Below are positions 34,014 to 43,260 of a stretch of 64,000 bases of DNA, piece after piece (the stretch's first letter is position 1; each line of letters starts with the position of its first letter). The notes below the pieces were generated by a model, which searched no databases, was not told the DNA's origin, and saw only the letters and a program-made list of their open reading frames with translations. The position numbers and the translations under genes are program-made. This stretch comes from Mesonia aquimarina (GTDB lineage: Bacteria > Bacteroidota > Bacteroidia > Flavobacteriales > Flavobacteriaceae): NCBI RefSeq assembly GCF_003667275.1, contig NZ_RCNV01000014.1:1-64000 (forward strand). The letters are read 5' to 3'.

Positions 34014-37000
34014 ATGAATAAAAATAACATACTTCTAACAGTTTTAACAATAGTAATTTTGGCTTCTTGCGCCACATTTGATCCTAAATATAAAGAAGGA
34101 GAAGCAACAGAAGATTTTGATTTTCCCATTGATAAAGAAATCGATAAACGCTTTTTTGTAATAGGTGACGCAGGCTATTCGCAACCTGGTGGTTCTTCAA
34201 GCGGGTTACAAGCTTTTAAAAATTTTTTAGACTCTGTTGAAACTAAAAATTCTTATGTGATTTTTCCGGGTGATAATATTTACCCCGTCGGGATGCCTGA
34301 TGAAAATGATCCAGGGCGTTTGCAAGCAGAATATAGAATTGACGCACAATTAGATGCTTTAGAAAATTTTGATGGTGAAGTTTTATTTATTCCTGGCAAT
34401 CACGATTGGTATGCCAACGGGATTGATGGTGTAGAAGACCAAGCAGAATATATTAAAAGTAAGTTAAAGGATAAAGAAAATATTTGGGACCCAGTTCCGG
34501 GTTGTGGCTTGGCTATTCGTGATATCACTGATGATATTACGATGATTATCATAGATTCACAATGGTATTTAGAAGATTGGGATACTAACCCGACAATAAA
34601 TGATAATTGTCCGGAGCGAAAAACAAGAGAAGCAGTATTTACTGAAATTGAAACCGAACTCAAAAAAAGTCAGAATAAAACAGTTGTAATTGCAATGCAT
34701 CACCCAATGTATACTAACGGAGTTCATGGGGGTAATTATCATTTTGATCGACATTTATATCCTTCGCAGCGAAAATTACCGATGCCAATTTTAGGTTCTT
34801 TAGCCATGCTCATTAGAACAACTGGAGGAGTTTCAATTCAAGATAAACAAAATGAACGCTACAAATCTTTGGTAAGACGCTTAGAAACGCTTTCATCAAA
34901 TTACCATAGAGTGGTTTATATTTCTGGACACGAGCATAATTTACAATATGTTGAGCACGATAGTATTAGGCAAATTGTATCCGGGTCTGGCTCAAAAGCT
35001 AGTTTTGCAAGTTTAAGAAATGATGGTGTTTTTGCTTATCCAGGTCAAGGTTTTGCAATCTATGATGTGTTTAAAGATGGTTCTTCTTGGGTGAGTTTTT
35101 ACGCAAGTGAAGAAAATAAACCAAAATTATTGTTTCAAAAAGAAGTATTTAGTGGACCCAGAACTTATGACATAAATAAACTTCCGAAAGAAATAAAACT
35201 ACCTAAGCAAATCGAGGCTTCAATTTATGAATACGAAGAAACTGAAAAAGGAGACGTATATGAAAGTGTTTGGGGCGATCATTATCGAAAATTATACGGC
35301 ACTAAAATTAAAGCAGATGTTGCTGTTTTAGATACTTTATATGGTGGGTTAGAAGTTTTACGAGAAGGCGGTGGACACCAAACCAGATCTATTCGAGTGC
35401 GTGATAAGCAAAAACGAGAGTATAATATTAGAGCTTTACAAAAAAGCGCTGTTCAATTTATACAAACAGTTGCTTTTAAAGATAAAAAAGTAGAGCAAAA
35501 ATTTGAAAATACGCTTGCAGAAAGTGCTATAAGAGATTTTTATACAGCTTCACATCCGTATGCTTTTTTAGCTATTCCGACACTTTCTGAAGCGATAAGT
35601 GTTTATCATACCAACCCGAAAGTAATTTATATGCCGAAACAACGTGCTTTAGAAAAATATAATAGCACGTTCGGAGATGAATTATATATGATTGTTGAAC
35701 GACCGGAAGAGCATTGGAAAGATGCTGAATTTTTTGGTTCTCCAAATCACGATATTCAGAGTACCGAGGGGCTTTTTGATCGCTTACGGAGAGATGAAAA
35801 ATATAATTTGGATGAGGGTGAATATATAAAAGCGCGTGTTTTTGATATGTTAATTGGCGATTGGGATCGCCATAAAGATCAGTGGCGTTGGGCAGAATTC
35901 GAAAACGAAGATGGTACGCATACTTTTAAACCAATTCCAAGAGATCGCGATCAGGTTTTTTCAAATTTCGATGGTGCTTTTTTTGCAACGCTTCGAGGTT
36001 TAGCCGGATTTGCTAAACAGTTTAGTAAGTATGATGAAAATTTAACAGATTTAGAGTGGTTCAATACAGCAGGACTTGGGTTAGATCGAGCTTTAATTCA
36101 AAATAAGGGAAAAGAAGAATGGATAAAACAAGCAGAATTTGTTCAACAAAATATTACCGATGAGGTTATAGAAGAGGCCTTTAGTAAAATGCCTGAAGAA
36201 GTTCAAGGAGAGTCAACTAATGAGTTAATAAAAAAAGTAAAAGGGAGGCGCGATAGAATTGTTGATATAACAGAACGCTATTATAAACATTTTGCAAAAC
36301 TAGCGATTATAACCGCGACTGATAAAGACGATTTTTTAGATGTAACAAGACTACCAGATGGAAAAACTAAAATTGAAATTTGGCGAAATAAGGACGGGAA
36401 AAGAGATGGTTTAGTAAGTGTTAAAACTTACGATAAAAAAGACACCAAAGAAATTTGGTTGTATGCATTAGATGATGACGATGAAATTAGTGTTTCTGGA
36501 AAAGGAAACGATTATATATTTATGAGAATTATCGGTGGACAAAACAATGATATTTATAAAATCACTAACGGAAAAAAGCTAAAAGTATACGATCATCAAT
36601 CAAAGCCCAATACTTTTGAAGAAGCAGGTTCAGCAAAAATTAGATTATCAGATCGTTATGAGCAAAATATTTATAATAAGGATAAAAGAATTTTCAATAC
36701 CAATGTAATTGTTCCAGGAATTGGCTATAATCCAGATGATGGTTTTAAAATCGGTTTACAAAATGTATTTACTATAAACCGATTTAAAAGAAATCCATTT
36801 ACTGCACAGCATAAATTTCGTGCGGGTTATTATTTCGCAACTAAAGGATTTGATTTTGAATATAGTGGAAACTTTGCCAGTATAGTCGGTAATTATAATT
36901 TAGAAGTGGGTGCTCATTTTACAAGCCCAAATTTTGCTCGAAACTTTTTTGGTTATGGAAATGAAACTATTAATCCGGAACAGGAATTAGGAGAGGGTTT

Positions 37001-37748
37001 TGATTATAATCGTGTGAAAATCAGCAGAATTGGTACTGACATAGGATTAGTGAAAAGAAGTCCGTATGGAAGTTATTTTAGTTATATCGCATCTTTTGAA
37101 GCAGTAGAGGTTGAGGACACAGACGGAAGATTTTTAGATGAAGCTTTTGTACCCGATACGGAAGATTTTTATGAGCGTAAATATTTTGCCGGTTTGCAAG
37201 CTACATATGGTTATGAAAGTTATGATGATGTTTTAAACCCAACACAAGGAATGGATTTTAACTTGACTGTTGGTGGAAAAATGAATACAAAAGATCCTGA
37301 TCGTTATTATGGTTATATTCATCCATCCTTAGAATTTTACAACGCTATTTCTACCAATAGAAAATGGGTTTTGAGAACACAAGTACAGTCGCAGGTAAAT
37401 CTAGGAGACGATTATGAATTTTATCAAGCGGCTCAATTAGGAGGGGATACCGGTTTGCGCGGCTATAGGAATCAACGTTTTAGCGGAGAAAGTGCTTTAG
37501 CTTTTGGAGCTGATATCCGTTACAGTATTGCACAATTTAAAACTGCTTTTTTACCTTTTCAATTGGGCGTTTTTGCCGGAGGAGATTTGGGTAGAGTATG
37601 GTTAGATGGTGATGATAGTAGACGTTACCATAATGATTATGGTGGTGGATTTTGGTTAAACAGTGCAGAAGCCATTAATGGAACTTTTAATCTATTTCAC
37701 GGAGAAGATGGCTTGCGATTTAGTTTTGGTTTTGGTTTCAGATTCTAA
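34014..37748 (+). CDS. Lipoprotein fusing calcineurin-like phosphoesterase, kinase-like region and outer-membrane beta-barrel
   Basis: 1244 residues with three visible parts. Lipobox LASC (near residue 20) follows a hydrophobic signal. Residues about 45-335 are a calcineurin-like metallophosphoesterase with all motifs: GDAGY, GDNIYP, GNHDWY, HHPMY and GHEHN. Residues about 430-760 are unassigned, but GDWDRHKDQW (615-624), followed by PRDRDQVF (Asp644 and Asp646) and an upstream YNIRALQK, resemble HipA/Fam20/PI-kinase-like catalytic motifs. Residues about 880-1244 form a BamA/TamA-like 16-stranded-type barrel ending in FGFGFRF. It should sit in the outer membrane with the enzymatic part in the periplasm or outside. 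The substrate is unknown. Confidence 0.85.
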   Translation: MNKNNILLTVLTIVILASCATFDPKYKEGEATEDFDFPIDKEIDKRFFVIGDAGYSQPGGSSSGLQAFKNFLDSVETKNSYVIFPGDNIYPVGMPDENDPGRLQAEYRIDAQLDALENFDGEVLFIPGNHDWYANGIDGVEDQAEYIKSKLKDKENIWDPVPGCGLAIRDITDDITMIIIDSQWYLEDWDTNPTINDNCPERKTREAVFTEIETELKKSQNKTVVIAMHHPMYTNGVHGGNYHFDRHLYPSQRKLPMPILGSLAMLIRTTGGVSIQDKQNERYKSLVRRLETLSSNYHRVVYISGHEHNLQYVEHDSIRQIVSGSGSKASFASLRNDGVFAYPGQGFAIYDVFKDGSSWVSFYASEENKPKLLFQKEVFSGPRTYDINKLPKEIKLPKQIEASIYEYEETEKGDVYESVWGDHYRKLYGTKIKADVAVLDTLYGGLEVLREGGGHQTRSIRVRDKQKREYNIRALQKSAVQFIQTVAFKDKKVEQKFENTLAESAIRDFYTASHPYAFLAIPTLSEAISVYHTNPKVIYMPKQRALEKYNSTFGDELYMIVERPEEHWKDAEFFGSPNHDIQSTEGLFDRLRRDEKYNLDEGEYIKARVFDMLIGDWDRHKDQWRWAEFENEDGTHTFKPIPRDRDQVFSNFDGAFFATLRGLAGFAKQFSKYDENLTDLEWFNTAGLGLDRALIQNKGKEEWIKQAEFVQQNITDEVIEEAFSKMPEEVQGESTNELIKKVKGRRDRIVDITERYYKHFAKLAIITATDKDDFLDVTRLPDGKTKIEIWRNKDGKRDGLVSVKTYDKKDTKEIWLYALDDDDEISVSGKGNDYIFMRIIGGQNNDIYKITNGKKLKVYDHQSKPNTFEEAGSAKIRLSDRYEQNIYNKDKRIFNTNVIVPGIGYNPDDGFKIGLQNVFTINRFKRNPFTAQHKFRAGYYFATKGFDFEYSGNFASIVGNYNLEVGAHFTSPNFARNFFGYGNETINPEQELGEGFDYNRVKISRIGTDIGLVKRSPYGSYFSYIASFEAVEVEDTDGRFLDEAFVPDTEDFYERKYFAGLQATYGYESYDDVLNPTQGMDFNLTVGGKMNTKDPDRYYGYIHPSLEFYNAISTNRKWVLRTQVQSQVNLGDDYEFYQAAQLGGDTGLRGYRNQRFSGESALAFGADIRYSIAQFKTAFLPFQLGVFAGGDLGRVWLDGDDSRRYHNDYGGGFWLNSAEAINGTFNLFHGEDGLRFSFGFGFRF

Positions 37749-37794
37749 AAGTATTAAAATTAAATATTGATAACTAAATCATAAACTATACTGG

Positions 37795-37830
37795 TTCAGT
37801 AATTTCTCATCGTGAAATTACCTGAATTTT
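37795..37830 (+). terminator. Probable terminator after the phosphoesterase-barrel gene
   Basis: TTCA-GTAATTTC pairs with GAAATTAC-C-TGAA (12 bp with one bulged C) around a 7-base loop, followed by four T's. It lies 46 bp after the stop. The rest of the 313-bp gap to mscS (37749-38061) is AT-rich, and I see nothing else in it. Confidence 0.55.
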
Positions 37831-38061
37831 AATTGAAGTTTAAGAATTGGTAGAGATCTTAGAAAAGCGCTGGAAAAACTAAAGTTTAAATTTCTTTAAG
37901 CACACAATTTTTTTGCTATTGAGATTAAAATTGTAACAGATAAATTTTATTCAAAATTAAATTTATCCGTTAGAAGTACAATTATAGAAAATAAAGTGTA
38001 GCTACTGCATACAAAAAATCCCGATAATTTTATATTGTGATTTTTTAGTTGGGAATTAATT

Positions 38062-38979
38062 TTATTCTTCTTTTTTATTCTTTTGCATCGAAACAATTTC
38101 TAATTGCTCAGATCTAAATTTGTTCTTTCCAAAATCCAATGTTCTGATAGGGAATGGAATGTTGATATCATTTTCGTTAAAGGCCTTTTTAACCGCTAAA
38201 ATTGCTTTATGCTTAGCCATTAAAATATCCTTTTGTCGATTTACATCAGTCCAAAAACGTACAACAAAATTAATGGAACTATCGCCAAATTCAGTATATG
38301 CAAACTCAACTTCTTCTCCGTGTTCCTGCTTAAATAGTTTTTTAACAGCATCAGTTGTTATTTGCTGAACTTTTTCTAAATCACTCTCATAACCAACACC
38401 TATATCTAACATAACCCGAGATCTAGAAGTTCTTGAAAAGTTTTTAAACGTATCTTCAACAATCATCGAGTTGGGTATAACTACGTGATTATTATCAGAT
38501 TCTTTAATAATAATATTCCTTAAATTTACTTCAAGTACTTCTCCTGCATAGCCATTAGTTTCTACCCAATCATGTATTTGGATTTCAGGAAGAAAACTTA
38601 GGATTATTCCAGAGAAGGTATTGTTTAGTGTTCCTTGAAGTGCTAAACCTATAGCTAAACCAACAACTCCGGCAGCACCAAGGATTGTGGTTAACATTTT
38701 GTCAAGGTTTAGTAACTCTAAGGAGATAAAAAAGCCGATTGCAATAACAATAACCTTAATTATTTTTACCGTTATTTGCCTGATAGAATGCTGTATTCCT
38801 CTTCTTAAAAATAATTTATCGAAGCCTTTACCAATATATTTGGCTATTATTATAAATATAATAAATACAACAATAGCCAATAAAAAGTTAGGTAAATTTA
38901 CAATTATGGCATCAAGCCAATCTGCCATTTTATCCCATATCCCTTGAACGGATTTTCCTAAGTCAAAATCTTCTAACAT
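38062..38979 (-). CDS. mscS: MscS-family mechanosensitive channel
   Basis: A 305-residue inner-membrane channel that releases osmolytes on hypo-osmotic shock. Three membrane helices precede the Gly/Ala-rich pore helix (AAGVVGLAIGLALQGTLNN). The cytoplasmic beta domain follows (IQIHDWVETNGYAGEVLEV, VVIPNSMI). The length fits the small MscS class. It lies 10 bp downstream of dps on the same strand and shares its promoter. The two are likely induced together under stress, which is unusual enough to note. Confidence 0.93.
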   Translation of the reverse strand: MLEDFDLGKSVQGIWDKMADWLDAIIVNLPNFLLAIVVFIIFIIIAKYIGKGFDKLFLRRGIQHSIRQITVKIIKVIVIAIGFFISLELLNLDKMLTTILGAAGVVGLAIGLALQGTLNNTFSGIILSFLPEIQIHDWVETNGYAGEVLEVNLRNIIIKESDNNHVVIPNSMIVEDTFKNFSRTSRSRVMLDIGVGYESDLEKVQQITTDAVKKLFKQEHGEEVEFAYTEFGDSSINFVVRFWTDVNRQKDILMAKHKAILAVKKAFNENDINIPFPIRTLDFGKNKFRSEQLEIVSMQKNKKEE

Positions 38980-38989
38980 TTGTTATAAC

Positions 38990-39487
38990 TTAGGCTTGTA
39001 CTGCTTTATGTGTTTCTTTTGTTTTCATTACCCAGGCGTCTAACATCCAACTAGTTTTCTCTAGTTCTCTAATGTAAGCTCCAATTAAATCAATAGTACC
39101 TTCATCTCCAGCAGCATCAGCGGCTTCAACCACTTTTCTCATCTGTTTTAAAATCGTACCGTGATCTTTTAAAAGTGTTTTTACCATTTCGGTATCGGTA
39201 ATTTCAGAAGGAGATTCTTCCACATTAGAATTGTTCAAATAATCAGATAGATTACTAATTGGCTGGTAACGAAGTGTTAAAATACGTTCAGCAATCTCAT
39301 CAACTTTTAATTTAGCATCATCGTACATTTCTTCGAATTTCTCGTGTAAATCGAAAAAGCTTTTTCCAATAATATTCCAATGAAAATTACGTAATTTTTG
39401 ATAATATAAGTGATAGTCTGCAAGTAACGTATTTAATTCTTTTACAGTGTGTGAAGTTTTTTCGCGGTCTAAATTTAAATATTCCAT
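38990..39487 (-). CDS. dps: Dps family DNA-binding ferritin-like protein
   Basis: 165 residues of the miniferritin family, which forms dodecamers that oxidise and store iron with hydrogen peroxide and may protect DNA. The intersubunit ferroxidase ligands are visible: His in LRNFHWNI, then Asp and Glu in FFDLHEKFEEMYDDA. The C-terminus is short and not strongly basic, so direct DNA binding is uncertain. A consensus promoter precedes the gene and mscS follows 10 bp later. It may be co-regulated with the peroxide genes near 6-8 kb, but I see no shared operator. Confidence 0.93.
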   Translation of the reverse strand: MEYLNLDREKTSHTVKELNTLLADYHLYYQKLRNFHWNIIGKSFFDLHEKFEEMYDDAKLKVDEIAERILTLRYQPISNLSDYLNNSNVEESPSEITDTEMVKTLLKDHGTILKQMRKVVEAADAAGDEGTIDLIGAYIRELEKTSWMLDAWVMKTKETHKAVQA

Positions 39488-39519
39488 AATTTTTATTTAT
39501 TATTTTTTAAATTTCAATA

Positions 39520-39550
39520 CAAAAATACAATAGTAGTTGATCTATATCAA
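39520..39550 (-). promoter_or_regulatory. Promoter of dps-mscS
   Basis: On the minus strand TTG (39550-39548), a 20-bp spacer and TATTTTTG (39527-39520) match the Bacteroidota promoter consensus, 32 bp before the dps start. Confidence 0.68.
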
Positions 39551-39590
39551 ATGAAAAATCTACTTTAGTATAAGTTTAACGCCTGTATAA

Positions 39591-39899
39591 TTAGGCTTCA
39601 GGATGAATTTTTAATTTTTCGATCATTTCTTTTGAAACTTGACCACTATACACACCATAGGCATCAGTTAAGACTCCTTTCTTTCCGTTAGAAGTTGTTA
39701 TGGCATATAATACAGAGTTATCGTCTGGGTTGCTCATTCCTTCAAATCGAAGAACTTTATCAACATCAAATTCTTTCGCGGTATAGCGTTCCTTATCTTT
39801 TTTGTTTTCTAAATGCTCGTCAAGTAGATTAAAATCGTGGCTGTAGCCTTCTTCTTTTAACTTATTAATAGCTTCTGAGAGCGTACCGTAATCTTTCAT
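39591..39899 (-). CDS. Small conserved Bacteroidota protein of unknown function
   Basis: A 102-residue acidic soluble protein, recognisable by YGTLSEAINKLKEEGYSHDFNL, VLRFEGMSNPDDNSVLYAI and KGVLTDAYGVYSGQVS. Homologues in Flavobacteria are sometimes labelled phosphoribosylpyrophosphate synthetase. The protein is far too short for that enzyme and shows none of its nucleotide-binding motifs, so I treat that name as an error. Its neighbours (dps, mscS) hint at a stress role, with no direct evidence. Confidence 0.75.
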   Translation of the reverse strand: MKDYGTLSEAINKLKEEGYSHDFNLLDEHLENKKDKERYTAKEFDVDKVLRFEGMSNPDDNSVLYAITTSNGKKGVLTDAYGVYSGQVSKEMIEKLKIHPEA

Positions 39900-39987
39900 G
39901 ATTTTTAGTTTTTACAGTAAATTACTATGAAAGCATTTCCTGAGCAAATTCTCATACTAGTTTAATATAAGTTTAACTTGGAAAAGT

Positions 39988-40116
39988 TTAATTTTTATCG
40001 CACGAACCTAATAGACCTAGTGGGAGCACAAATAAAATGAATAGAAATTTTCCGGTTAAAATTCCGTAAATTGTAATTCCGGCAGCTAATATGTAAAGAA
40101 AATATTTTAATTTCAT
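39988..40116 (-). CDS. 42-residue membrane peptide coupled to the DCC-family gene
   Basis: A short reading frame: MKLKYFLYILAAGITIYG, then a hydrophobic stretch around FILFVLPLGLLGSC, ending in DKN and TAA. Its ATG overlaps the TGA of the upstream gene (ATGA), a sign of translational coupling. The two hydrophobic segments suggest a two-pass or lipidated small membrane protein; LLGSC resembles a lipobox but lies near the C-terminus. I recognise no family. Conservation next to DUF393 genes in other genomes would confirm it. Confidence 0.55.
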   Translation of the reverse strand: MKLKYFLYILAAGITIYGILTGKFLFILFVLPLGLLGSCDKN

Positions 40117-40583
40117 ATAAAAAAATAAGCTACTAAAAATATACCAATCGTGATGTGAAATAACCAATAAGGTTTTGGCTTTTTAGGATTTTTACCCCAT
40201 ATAATTTTTGTTAGTTTAAAATAAAAGCCTCTGTTTTTGGCAATGTGATTATATGCATGATCACTTAAAAACATAAACCAACTAGAATTTTGATAAAGTT
40301 GGTGCCAAAAAGATTGTCCGCTAAGATAAAGTATTCGATAAGCAGAATCGGGTCCGTTGAAAACCCTACCTTCAGTATCAATTAATTTACTCGATTTTTT
40401 AAATTCTTTAAGCGGAATATCTTCAAAAAAAGAAGCTTTATTTTGAAAGGTTTCAAAAACAACTTCACCTTTCAATTTTTTTTGCCAACGAATTTTCCAA
40501 TAATGACAAAATCCGCAATTACCATCCCAAATCAGGTGAGGTTTTTGTGGTGTATACATTGTTTTGTTTATCTTTTTAAACAT
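40113..40583 (-). CDS. DCC-family thiol-disulfide oxidoreductase-like protein (DUF393)
   Basis: 156 residues. The N-terminal DGNCGFCHYWK is the DxxCxxC motif that gives the DCC family its name, and FETFQNK follows. Members are predicted thiol oxidoreductases; substrates are unknown. The C-terminus has a hydrophobic helix (LFHITIGIFLVAYFFI), so the protein is probably membrane-anchored. The start may be the ATG at 40562 (MYTPQKPHLI), seven residues later. It overlaps the 42-residue membrane peptide gene by 4 bp. Confidence 0.85.
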   Translation of the reverse strand: MFKKINKTMYTPQKPHLIWDGNCGFCHYWKIRWQKKLKGEVVFETFQNKASFFEDIPLKEFKKSSKLIDTEGRVFNGPDSAYRILYLSGQSFWHQLYQNSSWFMFLSDHAYNHIAKNRGFYFKLTKIIWGKNPKKPKPYWLFHITIGIFLVAYFFI

Positions 40584-40672
40584 ATGAAACTGAATTCTTT
40601 AAAAAAACGTAACTATAAAGTCACTTTTATTAACCAATTGATTTATACTATCTTTAAACAAAAAATAAAAAT

Positions 40673-42598
40673 ATGAAATATATACTTTACTTTTTTGCTT
40701 GCCTTTTTTCTAGTCAGCTTATGGCGCAATCTTTTAATATGGATGAGTTGATTGAAGTTGAATCAAAATCGGCGCAAGCTCGCATGAATTTCAGCACTAA
40801 TTCTAATACAGCAAATTATGATCTCACGTATCATCGTTTAGAGTTAGAAGTAGATCCGCTACAAGCATTTATAAGTGGAGAAATTACATCATATTTTATT
40901 GCTAAAGAAGATTTAACAGAAGTAGTTTTTGATTTGGCTTCTAACATGAATGTAAGCGGAGTAGAGCAAGATGGTGTTTCGCTAAGCTATTCTCATACAG
41001 GCGATGAATTAATAATTGACCTTCCACAGACGCAAACACAAGGTACCTTAGACTCACTTTCTGTAAGCTACTCGGGAAATCCGGTGAGTTCTGGGTTTGG
41101 TTCTTTTGAGCAAACTTTTCATAATCAAAATGAAATTATTTGGACCTTGTCAGAACCTTATGGCGCTAAAGCGTGGTGGCCATGTAAGCAAGATTTAAAT
41201 GATAAAATAGATAATATAGATGTGTATATAACCACTCCTGAAATTAATTCGCAAGGAAATGAGAATATTGCCGTAGCTAACGGTGTTCAAATTTCTGAAG
41301 TGCTCAATAATGGAGATAAAACCACTCATTTTCAGCATAGCTATCCAATTCCGGCTTATTTAATTGCAATTGCGATTACAAACTATGAAGTGTATTCTCA
41401 TCAAGTACCTAATAACGGAAATCCTTTTCCTATTGTAAATTATGTTTATCCTGAAAATTTAGCGGTAGCACAAAATGATACACCCGTTACAGTGCCAATT
41501 ATGAACCTTTTTTCTTCTCATTTTTTAGAATACCCATTTGCAGATGAAAAATATGGTCATGCCCAATTTGGCTGGGGTGGTGGAATGGAACATACTACGG
41601 TATCTTTTATGGGTAATTTTAATCGTGGCTTAATAGCCCATGAATTAGCTCACCAGTGGTTTGGTAATAAAGTAACTTGCGGAAGCTGGCAAGACATTTG
41701 GTTAAATGAAGGATTTGCAACCTATTTAACGGGAATGACGGTAGAAGATTTAGACGGACAGCAGTCGTTTAAAAATTGGCGTCAATCTATTGTGTTTAGT
41801 ATTACCTCAGAGCCAGATGGGGCAGTTTATATTCCTGCGCAAGACACCACTAGTGTATCTAGAGTTTTTAGCAAACGACTCTCTTATAATAAAGGAGCGA
41901 TGGTTTTACATATGTTACGAGAAAAATTAGGCGATCAAGATTTTTTTCAAGGTCTTCGTAATTATTTAACAAACCCAAGTTTGAGTTATGCTTATGCAAA
42001 AACGGAAAACTTAAAAGATGAATTAGAGTCGCAAAGCGGATTAAACTTAACGGAATTTTTTCAGGATTGGGTATATAGTGAAGGTTATCCTAGTTATGAT
42101 GTTACATACCAACAAGATCAATCTAATTTAATTTCAATTACGCTAAATCAATCACAAAGTCATAACTCTGTTGATTTTTTTGAAGCAAATGTTCCTGTGA
42201 AACTTATCGGTACCAATGGCGAAGAAATGGAATATGTTTTTGAGAATACACAAAATGGCGAGGTTTTTCAAGAGAATCCTGGATTTGAAGTTGCCGCCTT
42301 AGAAATAAACCCTGATTTTGATATTATAAGTACAGGAAATGATGTATTGCGAGTTGAGAAAACCAACAAGAACCAAGTTATATTATACCCAAATCCGGTC
42401 TCTGCTCAACTAAATTTAAAAATACCTTCAGAGATAAAAGTGAAACAGCTTGTATTTTATAATACACTGGGACAGAAAATAAAACAAATTAAAAAACCTA
42501 AGTCTAGTATTTCTGTTTCCGAACTAGCTTCAGGCTTGTATTTTGTAAATATTATAACCAATAACGGAGAAGAAAATAAAACACTTATAGTTAAGTAG
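40673..42598 (+). CDS. Secreted M1-family aminopeptidase with T9SS sorting domain
   Basis: A zinc metallopeptidase of 641 residues. The signal peptide ends QLMAQ. The catalytic site is complete: GGGMEHTTVSFMG as the substrate-binding exopeptidase motif, then HELAH (323-327) and the third zinc ligand Glu346 in WLNEGFATYL. The C-terminal 85 residues form a type-A T9SS sorting domain starting at ILYPNPVSAQLNLKI, so the enzyme is exported to the surface or medium. It would trim peptides from extracellular protein. The helical C-terminal domain of classic aminopeptidase N is missing, as in the shorter members. Confidence 0.94.
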   Translation: MKYILYFFACLFSSQLMAQSFNMDELIEVESKSAQARMNFSTNSNTANYDLTYHRLELEVDPLQAFISGEITSYFIAKEDLTEVVFDLASNMNVSGVEQDGVSLSYSHTGDELIIDLPQTQTQGTLDSLSVSYSGNPVSSGFGSFEQTFHNQNEIIWTLSEPYGAKAWWPCKQDLNDKIDNIDVYITTPEINSQGNENIAVANGVQISEVLNNGDKTTHFQHSYPIPAYLIAIAITNYEVYSHQVPNNGNPFPIVNYVYPENLAVAQNDTPVTVPIMNLFSSHFLEYPFADEKYGHAQFGWGGGMEHTTVSFMGNFNRGLIAHELAHQWFGNKVTCGSWQDIWLNEGFATYLTGMTVEDLDGQQSFKNWRQSIVFSITSEPDGAVYIPAQDTTSVSRVFSKRLSYNKGAMVLHMLREKLGDQDFFQGLRNYLTNPSLSYAYAKTENLKDELESQSGLNLTEFFQDWVYSEGYPSYDVTYQQDQSNLISITLNQSQSHNSVDFFEANVPVKLIGTNGEEMEYVFENTQNGEVFQENPGFEVAALEINPDFDIISTGNDVLRVEKTNKNQVILYPNPVSAQLNLKIPSEIKVKQLVFYNTLGQKIKQIKKPKSSISVSELASGLYFVNIITNNGEENKTLIVK

Positions 42599-42620
42599 AA
42601 AATTTGATAAAAATTGATGT

Positions 42621-42657
42621 AAAAAAAACTCGAGAATAATTTCTCGAGGTTTTTTTA
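42621..42657 (+). terminator. Terminator after the M1 aminopeptidase gene
   Basis: A perfect palindromic stem (ACTCGAGAA / TTCTCGAGGT) with a 4-base loop is flanked by A and T runs. Confidence 0.9.
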
Positions 42658-42692
42658 CATTGAATTTTACAAAAAAGTAAAAAAACTGGGCA

Positions 42693-42720
42693 ACAAAAAA
42701 AGCCCCTTAAAAAAGAGGCT
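42693..42720 (-). terminator. Terminator of the rpsT transcript
   Basis: On the minus strand AGCCTC pairs with GGGGCT (one G-U wobble), followed by seven T's. It lies about 50 bp after the rpsT stop codon. Confidence 0.75.
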
Positions 42721-42770
42721 CAATTTTTTTGAACACTAATAATTAAAAATAAATACTATTTTTCAATAGC

Positions 42771-43019
42771 TTATAATGCCGCTACGTGCTTTGCTAATTT
42801 AGATTTTAAATTAGCCGCTTTATTAGCGTGTATAATATTTTTCTTTGCTAACTTATCGATCATTGAAGCAACAGATGGAAACATTTTTTCAGCTTCATTC
42901 TTTTCTGCACCTTTCAATTTCTTAATAGCATTACGTGTAGTTTTGTGTTGGTAACGATTTCTAAGACGTTTCGTCTCACTGTTACGTATTCTCTTTAATG
43001 CTGACTTATGATTTGCCAT
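42771..43019 (-). CDS. rpsT: 30S ribosomal protein S20
   Basis: 82 residues, strongly basic, starting [21 protein letters not shown], the standard S20 N-terminus. The helical C-terminal half ([29 protein letters not shown]) is also typical. S20 binds 16S rRNA early in 30S assembly. It follows two tRNA-Glu genes on the same strand with a gap of 32 bp and no terminator between them, so it may be co-transcribed with them. Confidence 0.97.
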   Translation of the reverse strand: MANHKSALKRIRNSETKRLRNRYQHKTTRNAIKKLKGAEKNEAEKMFPSVASMIDKLAKKNIIHANKAANLKSKLAKHVAAL

Positions 43020-43051
43020 AACCCTTGTTTTGTTTCCTTAATTTTAAAAAG

Positions 43052-43123
43052 TAGTCCGTAGGGGATTCGAACCCCTGTTACCAGGATGAAAACCTGGCGT
43101 CCTAACCCCTAGACGAACGGACC
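43052..43123 (-). tRNA. tRNA-Glu (anticodon TTC), copy 2
   Basis: On the minus strand the cloverleaf reads GGTCCGT at the 5' acceptor arm. The anticodon arm CCAGG-TTTTCAT-CCTGG gives anticodon TTC, and the T arm is CAGGGGTTCGAATCCCCT. The CCA end is not encoded. The gene is identical to the copy 45 bp upstream. Confidence 0.95.
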
Positions 43124-43168
43124 TAATCTCATTATTTCAATTAAATGATTTCCTCCTGAAATCCTTTG

Positions 43169-43240
43169 TAGTCCGTAGGGGATTCGAACCCCTGTTACCA
43201 GGATGAAAACCTGGCGTCCTAACCCCTAGACGAACGGACC
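43169..43240 (-). tRNA. tRNA-Glu (anticodon TTC), copy 1
   Basis: Same 72-base sequence as the neighbouring copy: 5' GGTCCGT, anticodon loop TTTTCAT with TTC at its centre, T loop TTCGAAT. It is the first gene after a consensus promoter. Confidence 0.95.
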
Positions 43241-43260
43241 TTGCTATTAAAATGCGGATG

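Noticed and set aside
39591-39899. Phosphoribosylpyrophosphate synthetase
   Set aside because: The protein has 102 residues and lacks the nucleotide- and ribose-phosphate-binding motifs of that enzyme.
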